DNA of 64,000 bases, taken from positions 1,071,758 to 1,135,757 of the forward strand of contig NW_021940921.1 of assembly GCF_004337985.1 (NCBI RefSeq), written 5' to 3'. The DNA comes from Pyricularia pennisetigena (lineage: Eukaryota; Ascomycota; Sordariomycetes; Magnaporthales; Pyriculariaceae). The translations under genes were made by a program, and so were the position numbers. How positions within the stretch are numbered: position 1 is the stretch's first letter; each line of letters opens with the position of its first letter. Below, piece by piece: positions 34,061-44,748 of the stretch. Under the pieces are notes generated by a model. That model did no database searches. It saw only the letters and a list, made by a program, of their open reading frames with translations, and was not told the origin of the DNA.

Positions 34061-37000
34061 GTTATTATATGGCTAATTTACGTTTAAATCCAAAGATTGG
34101 GGGCTATAATTAGGACGCATTAACCTTTTTTTTTTCTATGCAAATCTCGACTACGCGGGTAATAAATGGCGATTCGTTTAATATAAAATGGATTATTTTA
34201 ACCCTGCCCGACGGAGGTAACGTTTTAAAATTAGTAAAGGTTTTCGAATAAACCCAATTAAAAGACCGTCGCCGTTATACTAAATTAAAACGTTTACAAT
34301 TACTGATCCAAAACGGGTTTTTGCTTTTTATAGGTTTTTTTCAAAACTTTGTCGGACGTTACTGTGTTTGGCTTTAAAATCCACTTTTTTTATCGCTAAT
34401 ATTTTACTTAATTCCGCCGAATTAATTTCCCGGGTATCGTTTTCGGCGTGGATTTTTAATTAAAAAAGGTAATTAATTATCAAAAATGCAGTAGGCGGAT
34501 AAAACCCATATTAAAAGAAACCGAGGTTTGGCGGTTATTAATTATAATATCCGCATTAATGGGACTTCTTAATAAAGCGGGACTAATATCGTCGGTATTT
34601 TCGCCCACGAATGCGGTAATAGTATTTTTAAAAATTGCCTCGGTATTCGTGATAACGTTTTCGAAACCGTAGCTAAATTGGAATTTTTTAATAAAAATAC
34701 TATAAGGCGGAATGCGTTTACGGGGATAAATAATTATACCGTTGGGTAAAATAAACCCGGTATTTATACCCTTACGTACCGTAAATACGCCCGTATATTT
34801 AAAAATCATTAACGATTTTTCGCTTAATATGGTGGTAGGAATTATAAAATTAAAAATTCGAGGGTAAAATAATTATTATTTTTAACCCATCGATTCGAAT
34901 TTTTATAAAAAGGTTTTAGTGTTTTTATCGATACTAAAAACGACGAAATAATTATTATTTTCCCAAATTTAATCGACCGTAAACATATTTTCCTAAAACA
35001 GGTTTTCAGGTTGGGCGAAAAGGATCGCAGTTTTATTTTAAACCAAGGTATTAAAGCCAACAATATCCCTAATTTTATTAATAATCCGCGTAATAGTGGT
35101 TATACTCCGATTAATGCAAAGGATAAGGCGAAATGCGCGGTATATTATCGATTCGCGGTAACGGAAATATTAAATTTCGTTTCCAATTATACGTTAAAAA
35201 AATACCGGATAAAAAATATATAATTAAACGCCGGATATTTTTGGTGTTTTCGCCCGTGGAAAAATCGGCCTTCCGACCGTTTCTGCGTTGACGGTTCCTA
35301 ATAAAATTATTTAATTTAAATAAATATATTAATATAACGAAATTATAATAATTATTACAAAAAATATTTACTAAACATTATTTTCAATATCGGAATTATC
35401 GTCGAAATTGTCGACGTCGGGGGGGCGCTGCTAAGGATTGGAATTAATAATTTTATCCATGCATTATGGGTTAAATACCTTTTCCGAGTTATACATTTCG
35501 TCCAACTGCTTAGTTTTTCGGATTAGGGAGATCGAATAAAATGTAATAATAACCGTACCCGTAAATTTAAAATTAAATTTGCGGGCTGCAAATTTGGTTA
35601 AAATATTGTAAAATTGCGTTTGGGTAAAAATAGCAACCGTTCGCGGGGTATTGGTAACGCATACTTCGGTTAAACCATAATAATATTTAACGTTAAGGGT
35701 TAGGAAATTAGTTATTATTTTTTTAAATATTTGCGAAATAAAGTTGGCCGGGACGAAAATTAAAATGGGAAAACATCCGTCGGTATTTTGGATAAATCGG
35801 TTTTATTAATAACGGATATACCATATATAAATCGCCGTAAAATAAATAATCGTTTTTCTTATATTTATCTCGTTGGTTAACAACCAATTTTTAAAAGTTA
35901 ATTTAGCAAAAACAAATATTGTAACAATAATTATAAAACCAGTGGTGGGATTATAGCAATAATTACAAAAATAGGGGCAGGATTGTAACAGTAATTACAA
36001 AAATAAAAGCAAAATTGTAACGACAGTTACAATTATTAGGGATAATATATATATAATTTACTAACCAGTTAATAGGGTAATTAATAGCGATTAAAAAAAG
36101 TATTAGGTATATTTTAATTAAATTAAAAATATTTGCCCTTAATTTCTTTTTATTTAAAACCGATCTTATTATCGGTATTTGAACCGTCGATAGGTAAAGT
36201 GTTTTAAAAAAGGCGCAAATTTTTTATAATAACTTAGATCGCGTCCGAATTTAAAAAATAACTAATCCAGTGATAATTTTTAATTAAAATGGAAAATTGC
36301 GTATGGTATACCAAAAAAGCCTTTAGGATTTTTTCGCGGGCGTCCTCGAAAATTTTCTTTTTTACGCGGTCTATATTAGCAAATCGATCGGCGATAATGG
36401 ATTGGGTTTATATAAAATTGAAAAAATCGTTTTGTTAATCGTCGCCAAAAGATTTGGGATAAAATTCGGTAATTTTTGTTTTAGGTTTGGTAAAATTGGG
36501 ACGATGGAACCGCCTTTTATCGTACAAATTGTTAAAAATATTTTTAAATATTAATAAATCCAATAGGTGTATTTAAATTCAATTTGCACGTTTTTTTTTT
36601 AACCGTCCGACTTTAATGGGTTTAAAACGGGACCAGGTGTCGATAACGAATATTATTATCGTTTTATTATAACAGGCGCGGTTAACATTAAACAAATTGG
36701 CGACGTCGATAATTTAGTCGGTTCGCGAACGGGCAAATAAACGATATTAAAATTGCATTAAATGCAAATTATTTAGGGCAATAACGTTGTCGGCGATAAT
36801 TATATAATCGGCGATAACAAATAGGGTGGAAACTTGCTCGATATTAAATTTAAAATTATTGCGGTAATTTCCATTAAAATCGTTAAAACCTTTTTTATTT
36901 CCAATAACGATTTTTCCCTACCGGCGAAAAATAAAGTAAAAAGAATGGTAGCAAACCCTAAATCAATCGTCGATATAGTAGCCGTTATATATATGGTCCA

Positions 37001-40000
37001 GGGTTAGCGGTTTTAAATTTTAAATCGCCCTTCTTAAAATTAAATCCGGTGGTTATTATCCGCAAATAAATTAATATCGTGGCGAAAATTGTAAAAATTA
37101 TAACCGGTTTAAATTTATTTGCGAATATTTTTAACCCGGGGAGGTTAATGTCGTTTTGGCGGATAAAGGGGGGGATAAAGGGTAAACGACGCCGATTTGC
37201 CAAATTATCGAAAATAGGTTTGGTACCCCTATCGTTAAATTCATCCGGTACGGAGGCTAAAATTTTTTGCCAAACGGGTATTTTATTATTTTTAATTTAT
37301 TTGCCGGGATTACCTGTTTTAAAATTAATTAAAAACCCTAATACGTCGGCGATTAAAAATAAATTAGCTAATAGTTAAAATTGTACCCGTTATTATAAAA
37401 TATATAAAAGGGTGAAAATTAAATTATAATAATTATTATATTATAGCAATAATTATTTGGTACTACCGCAAAAAATTGTAATAGTTGTTACAATATAGTA
37501 AATAGCAGGACATATTAGTGCAGGGATTATAATAATTGTCGCAATCCAATAAAAAGAAATATTAACCTATTATATTAATATATTATACCAAAATATTTGT
37601 CGTTTTGTAGCCAAATACGACCATTATTTCGTTTATATTCGACGAATTACTGTTAAAATGGTAAACCAAAATTTGGTTATTAACGCGTGTCTTTATTGCG
37701 GCGACGCTAGTAACGGATTAAAAGCGTTTAGGGGGTTGGGCGATTGGGGTTTCGTTCGTATTGCGGAAAATATTATTTCCGCGACCGAACCAGGCGGGCG
37801 GGTTGGTGTTATTATTAATTTTAAAACAATTAATATAACCCAAATAGGGTATAATGTGAACCATTTTAATAATAGTCGTATTCCTTACCTTGCGCCAAAT
37901 TATAATAATTATCGCCGATATAAATTGGTTTTTACCCAGTTGAAAATCCTTCCATAACGGGACAGGTAGGCGATCCAGGAAATCCGTATTTTTATATAAT
38001 GGGAAATAATATTCGGGTTATACGAAATTTATTAATCCATTATTTGGCGTCGAATTAGGTTTAAATTACGTCCGCCATACCGAAATAAAATTGGTTTTAA
38101 TTGGCCGAACGGTAGTGGTTTTATATATACGGGGTGCGGGCGGCCTATTTAATGGCGCGGGTGCCAGCTTAATAATAATTTCCGGTTATAATACAGGAGG
38201 CCGGTTTTTGGGGTTTTTTGGTGGCGGGGATAATACGTTGGTAAATGGTTTAAAAAATACTAGGGAAATTTGCAATTGGCGGTTATCCAAATCCGGGGTA
38301 GGTTCGTTATAATTATCGTTTATTTCAATATTATTATCGCCTTTATTGGCGGATGCGGGGGCAGGTTGATTATCGTTTTCGCCTATATAAATATCGTCGT
38401 TATTATAAACCACGGGGGCGGGGGTAGATTCGTTATCGCCGGCGTTTATATCGGTATTATTTTAATTGTTATTATTATTATTAAAAATGGGGGGAAAATT
38501 TAAAAGGATTCCGGTTATATCCGAACAACCTTGTAATATAAAACGGTCCAACCGAAGAAAATTTAGCTCCAAAATAATTGCAGTATCCGAGTCGTAATTT
38601 TCCAAATCTTTAAAATATTGGTTTATTTTTTTTATCCGCGCTTTTTTTTATAATATAATTATTAAATTAGTAAATAGTTTAATATTATTGGGTATATGTC
38701 CCAACGTAAATTTGGTGGTGGTTTGGGCGGAGGTTTTACCTTTTTAGCGTTTTTTGGGAATTATAATAATAAAGGAACGTAATTGTAATAATTATTACGG
38801 TTTTTGCCGAATTAAAGCAATTATTGTAACTATTATTATAATAAAATTAGTTAATTTGCCCCGGACCTAGCCGGGTGGGGGGTATTTTTGCGATATAAAA
38901 ACGTTGATTACAATTTACCTTCGTTACGATTGGGTTATTGCCTATATGGGTAGGTAAAATATAAACAGTTTTATCTAATTAAAAATGTTTTAATTAAATT
39001 TCCTAACGAATATATTTGCAATATTTATTAAAGCAATTTTGCGATTGTAACAATTATTACCTTTATTGGTTAAAAATTAAACGCTAATTTAATCGTTATA
39101 ATCTTTTATTAATCGTTATAAAAAGAATTTGGCGGCCGGGAAAAAGGTTTTTGTTGTCAAAAAAAAAGCTAATAAAAATAAAAAAGGAGGTATTTATAAT
39201 TGGGTTTACGTGTGGGGTTTTTTACTAATAAAATAAAATTAAAATGGAAACGCCAAAATTTCCGGAGTTTAACCGTAATAATTGTTACAATTCGCAATAT
39301 CGAACCTTTTTATTTTTAATCGGGGCGCCGTTACGCCGTACCAGTTTATATATAATCCAAATTTTCAATTTACGTAATAATTGTTATTATCCAGCATTTA
39401 GTCGTTTTATTTAAACCGTTAATTGGGGATTTTGGTATTTACCAATTATATTTTTTGCGTTATATAATTCTTCCCCCTAATTAATCCAATTCGGCGTCGT
39501 TTTTTTTATCGTTCGACCCTTTTATAATCCAGGGCACGTTATTTAATTTAATTAAAATTTAATTTTAATCGCCTTTTAGTTTTTGGGTTATAAATTTATA
39601 AACGTTCCTATATTGGATATTTTCGCAGCCGTTAACGCTAACCAGCATTTTAACCTGTGGTTATAATACCGTTTAATTCGTTCGTCGGCGTTTATTAATT
39701 TATTTTCCCGAATAATTGTTAATTATGTCCATCGTTTCCTAAAATACCACCGTGTTTTAATTCCGCCGCCTTTTTTCTGTTATTTGTGCAAATAAAAGGC
39801 GTAATTTCGATTCCATTTTCGTATATTATTGGGAATTAAGCAACGAAATAATCGCTATATTGTTTAAACCATTTAATTAACTGTAAATTTGGAATATTTT
39901 CCAATAAATCGTTTTTCGCCTATTCCTGGTTATAGGAATGGACGAACTTTTTAGCGATATTAAAAATTATTAGTTTGGGTAATACCAGCTGGGATGGTAG

Positions 40001-41904
40001 GTCGTATAACCGCCGCGGGTTTGGGAAAAAAATGATTATTGCAAAATGGGTACCCCATTTGTTCAGCTATTTAAACATATAACCTTTTTTGGAATCCTTC
40101 TGGGTATTTTAATTAGTTGTTTTTTAGGCGGTAATGCGGGTAAAACTCCAATTTGGTATACGCAGGCGTTATAACAATTTTCAAATTAATTTATTATCAA
40201 AAATGGATTTATTTCCTTTATAAAATTTAATATAATTCGTCGAAAATATTTAACTTTGGCGAAAGTTTGTATATTTAGCGCCTTTTTTTTTAATTTTTTC
40301 CTATTTATTATTTCCTATTACGTCCAATAAAACGGAACGCGTGGTTTAAATATACCCAAAAAACCGGTTTGTAGTAGTTCCGACGCTTTTACCCGGTTGT
40401 TGTCGTTTAAATTAAATTTAGCGATACGTAAAAAACTAATAGGGAATAACCGCGTTTGTAAATACGTTAAAAAATTTAAATGGGTAATTTGTAAATTTTT
40501 AACGTTATTTCGTAATATTACTGGTTATTTGGTTAATTTAATTAATAATTTTGGCCTGGTTAATTTATATTTAACGATGGACCCCTGCGTATCGAAATAC
40601 TAATAAAGCGCAAAAAAATATACGGTTTTTTTACGGTTGGGCCCGCGTGCGGTTCGTCCGAACTTTTACCACAAATTTGCGGGGTTATTCAATATTAACG
40701 CGCCGTATTATATTAAACGTTCCACATTAGGTATATTTATACCTATACCCAAAAATAAAATGGAAAATATAATACGAGCTTTAAAATCGGGTTTGGAAAA
40801 TTTTACGTAAATTTTGATTTTATCGATTTTAGGTGTAAATACATTGTACCGGATAATTATATTGGTTGCGTTTCGTTTAATAAATTTCCTAAATGCGAGG
40901 TTATTTATTAGGAACTGGCGTATTTGGATTATGCGGTTCCTGGCGTTTATATATATAATAATTTCAAAAATACGGGTGGCGGATAATAATATAATATTCC
41001 TTATTAGGAATAGGAGGCGCCGGTAATCGTTAATAAAAGTTTTGCGTTCCAAACATTATATTATAATCGTAATTTTGGGTCCGTCGAAAGGCGTTTTAAC
41101 GAAACGTATTATCCTTTTATAATATAATTGGTCGAAAATGTAAATTTCAATTTTTGCTATAAAAATTGCGGTATACCCATATATAAATACGGTTGCTGTG
41201 TAGTTACCCGGACTAAACGCAGTATGGAAAACGATTCCTTAAGATCCTTCCATTATAAAATTATATAAAATTTATTAATAGTAAATAAAACGATACATTG
41301 GTGGAATATAGGGTTTTAGAAAAGTTTAAAAAATCGGTAATTGGTGGTTTATTCCGGGCCTAAAAAAATGTGCGCGTATTTACAAACGGTTTGCGGGTTC
41401 CAAAAAGGGTTATATTAAATAAAATTAATTTTGGTAATAAAAACCGCATATTTATATTTATGTTTAAAATGGATGAATCGATTAATTTGGGGTTCGCGGC
41501 GGGATAACGTTATATATTACGTAATTATTTTTGCTTTAATTTGTTTAATGGAATTATTTGGATAATAATAATATTATTGCGAATAACCGAAGTAATTTGT
41601 AATATTATATTTTTCCCGTACCCAGTTTTTACCAGTAAAATAATATTTTCTATATTATATAAAACCCGCTATATATATTATATTTAGTTATAATATGGAT
41701 TTCCTGCGGGAGTATTAGGGGGTTTGTGGAAGTTTAAAAACCATATAATAATTAAGGAAACGAATTTATATTATAGGCTTAAATTACCAAAAACTTTGGT
41801 TTTGGCGTATAATTCCGGGAAAATATATACGTCGGAAGAGGTATTTCCCGCCGCGTATACGGGATTGGGACCGCGAAAAATTGCGTCGATTTAATGGGAA
41901 AACG

Positions 41905-42546
41905 TGTGAACATGGCTAGCGCAGGGCTAATTATATTAGCTACCCTGCATTATTTTACAACGGTTAGCACGGGCTAATTTTATTAGTCACCCTGCATCGA
42001 ATAAATAAATAAATAACAAATAAAACGTATACGCGTTTATACACACAAAGCTTTATATATCACGTCTTTGTTCATAGTTTCAACAATAAAACAAATACGT
42101 CATATTTAATCTAGCTTAGTGGTATAATGCACGTACCATAATCTATATCATATATACGTTAAAGTGCGTGGGTTCGAATCCCGTTGTGGTCGCAGATTTT
42201 CTGTGCATGCATAAGCACAATAGGCCGTTAGGCTCAACAGGTCGGCAGGTCAGTCACATGAATAAGGCCAAATCATGTGACGTGACCCCGCATTCCGGAC
42301 ATCCGGATCGAAGATCTGCACCTACGGATTCGAACACGTAATTTATAACTTAGCCTTAAATTCATCACCTTCATAACCTTCATCGATTCAACGATTCAAC
42401 GAATCGATTGTGCAACAACAATATATCATCTCTATTACCCGCTAGCAGACGGTTATCTGCCATTTCAACGTTCCATCAGCCTTATACGTGATCCACTTTT
42501 CCCCGCGTTCAAGATAAAGCTTATTCTATCTCGTAACCTCCGCACA
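41905..42546 (+). mobile_element. Solo LTR-like element, TSD AAACG
   Basis: A 642-bp unit, TGTGAACATGG to CCTCCGCACA, flanked by AAACG at 41900-41904 and 42547-42551. It belongs to the family of 8407-9065 and has the same tRNA-like core (about 42105-42195). It is inserted in the upstream region of the SNF2 gene, so the host sequence resumes at 42552. Confidence 0.8.
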
Positions 42547-42551
42547 AAACG

Positions 42552-43125
42552 AAGTATATATGGGCGTATTTCCGGATATTATATATATATAATTTAATAC
42601 GAATATATAAAAATTTGCGGAAATAATAGTTTTTTTTAATGAGTGGATATATAGCGTATTATGTAATATATACTTTATACGGATTATAAAATTAGTGGTT
42701 TTACGTTATTTATATTAAAATTTATATGTAAAAATTCCTTTTGCTTTTGCGATTCTCCTTATATAGATTTTAACGGATTATAATCGTTATTGGTAAAATG
42801 CGGAATAGGTATCGATGATATTTATAGGTGAACGTATAATATATTAAATAAAATTTACCCTATACGGATTGTAAAATAGATAATTTTGCGACATTTGGAT
42901 TAAAATTTATATATAAAGGTTTTTTTCGCTTTTGCGATTTTTTATATATAAATTTTAACGGATTATAATCGTTATTATTAAAATGCAAAATGGGTATCGA
43001 TGGTGTTTTTAGGTTAATAATAGGGATACCGCTATAAACGGATAAAAAACGGGTTATATCCAACTTTAAATTGGCGTACCGGGTGCAAAAAATTTTGGAT
43101 TAATAAAAAAGGCTTACCAATTCCT
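42552..43125. repeat. Upstream region of the SNF2 unit with two 181-bp tandem repeats
   Basis: Two diverged direct repeats, about 42669-42830 and 42850-43013 (period about 181 bp). Each runs from a CTATACGGATT/TTATACGGATT block through TTTTGCGATT to TTTTAACGGATTATAATCGTTATT and ...ATCGATG.T. After the second, TACCGCTATAAACGG (43026) resembles the CGCC/GGCG subterminal motif of the TIR family. The block lies upstream of the SNF2 start and could be its promoter or the subterminal part of the large element. The same sequence is repeated at 45388-45961. Confidence 0.5.
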
Positions 43126-44747
43126 TAGTCTCAGGGCTCATCCCCGAAGCCCAAAGCTCCACAATTAATCCACTTCGTTCGCTTCGCTCCACTTCGTGGC
43201 TCAATTGCGGCTTTGCAATGTACCTGAGGGTCCATCCAAAGAACGCTTTGGTTCAGGTTTGAGGACAACTTGTCGATTTTCGCCGTTTATGGCGGTATTT
43301 TTGGCCTTTTTTTAACCGAAACTCCTTTATTATTCCACAACCATACACAATATTAAAAAAAAAATATCGTTAAAAATAGGGTTTAATACCGCTATTAGCA
43401 GCGATTCGATTTATTTTTTTATTTGTTATAATGGCCGAACTCGATACCACCTGCCCTTAATCCGTTTATGGCGGTACTGTTTTTTCGATTTTTTTTTCGA
43501 TTTTCGATTTTTTTTAATATTATTTTTAATTTTTGACCAAATTTTATAATTCCTGCACGTGGAGGGTCGTATATATTTATATAGCGTTATACTGAATTTC
43601 GGTGCATATATTAGATTATATAAGCAGTTAAATAAGCGGATAGGCAAAGTATATATTTTTTTATATATAATTTATAATTGAAACTCGTTTATATTTTTAC
43701 CAATTTTAACTATAATAAAACCAAAACTTCGAAAATTCGATTACGTATATAAACAAACGTCCAAATCCCGTCTCACTTGTAATATCGGTTTTAAAAACTG
43801 TTTTATAAAAAAAATGCTAAATGTGTATTTTATAAATTTTTTTGCTTTATTCAATTAATTTTATATTATTTTCGTTTTGCAGCTAAATTTCGTGGTTTTT
43901 GCACGTTGGGGGTGGCATATATATATTTAATATAATATCACATCTTTGTACATACATCTAATCATATAAGCCGTTAAATATGCGGATAGGTAAAGTATAT
44001 CCAATTTTATATATATTTTGCAATCGAAATGCTTTTACATTTTTACCAATTTTAACATTAGAAAAACCAAAATTTGAAAAAGTGGATAATGTATATAAGC
44101 AAACGTTAACGTAAAACCCGATTTACAATACCGGCCCTTTTTGTTTTTTTATATAAAACAATGCTAAATGTGTATTATTTTTATATTTATTGCTTTATTT
44201 AATTAAATAAAATTTATAAAACAAAAGTACAATAAGGCTCTTTAATAAACTGATAAAAGAATGCCTGAATTAAACTTTCTTTTAATTTTACCAATATTTG
44301 CGTAAATTATTCAGGTTTTTAACAAAATGTTAATTAATATAAAAATATTAATAAAACTTTTGTTTTAATCGATAAATGCATGCACTTTACAGTATTAGGT
44401 CTGCTAGGCTATCAATACTGTAATCAACATTAAAATTAATATTATATACTATTATTCAAAAGAAAATTAAATATAATAAAAAAGTACAAATTTTACTCAA
44501 TATTTTAATATCTTTTCAAATACAGTGGTTATCAAAACGCGGCCGGCACTCAAATACTTAACAAACTCCAATAAATCCAACGCAAATTACTATTTATTTT
44601 TATAATTTTTATTTATTTCTTTATACGAATATTTAATTGCATGCTATAGGTACACTATTTTCTTTTGCCATTATAATGCGAATATTTTATATATACCCGC
44701 TATAAACGGTTATATACCACAAATCATCCTTATATTAATAAAATAAT
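43126..44747 (-). mobile_element. TIR element copy cut off at an assembly N
   Basis: Starts with end B (TAGTCTCAGGGCTCATCC) and is the inverse of 4481-6324, with the same interior repeat and the 73-codon frame at 43426-43647. It stops at 44747 before reaching end A, at the single undetermined base (44748). Its sequence to that point looks identical to 45962-47583. Confidence 0.75.
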
Positions 44748-44748
44748 N
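44748..44748. other. Single undetermined base (N) at a duplicated junction
   Basis: The only N in the window. Sequence left of it ends ...TTAATAAAATAAT in the middle of the TIR element. Sequence right of it starts ATTATATTAGCTACC in the middle of the LTR-like element. The 2.8 kb on each side are near-duplicates. This is the pattern of two overlapping contigs joined end to end. Confidence 0.8.

Larger units (their letters stand above)
32714..41904 (-). pseudogene. SNF2-family helicase gene, near full-length RIP-mutated copy 2
   Basis: Reading leftwards from about 41900. The N-terminal segments include a charged frame at 40708-41052 (ERKTFINDYRRLLFLIRN). Next come a long region shared with copy 1, the GDN/APxPVD linker (about 38480-38310) and an FKPFTNVLSPPPKNPKNRP proline-rich part. 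The Asp/Glu-rich segment near 36400 precedes the ATPase. Walker A is degraded to E-I-N-I-R-K-T (about 35860) and the DEIH box to DEMY (about 35490), both by G-to-A/C-to-T changes. The C-terminal helicase lobe retains motif V/VI: WNVNIQLQIYGRLIRLG-stop-NKPV (about 33625-33710), where the stop replaces the conserved Gln of the RxGQxKxV motif. The protein ends Lys/Arg-rich near 32714. Several introns carry TTGTAATAATTGTTACAA-type motifs. It is probably over 2000 residues. It converges with the DUF6589-like gene. Confidence 0.7.

Noticed and set aside
37079..38503. Several plus-strand frames of 70-100 codons
   Set aside because: The equivalent minus-strand frames carry the conserved SNF2-gene protein and agree with the inverted copy; these are antisense shadows.
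43126..43330. End B as the right-hand terminus of the DUF6589/SNF2 unit
   Set aside because: Its orientation is outward: it is the left end of the adjacent 1.86-kb element, not an inverted right end of the large unit.
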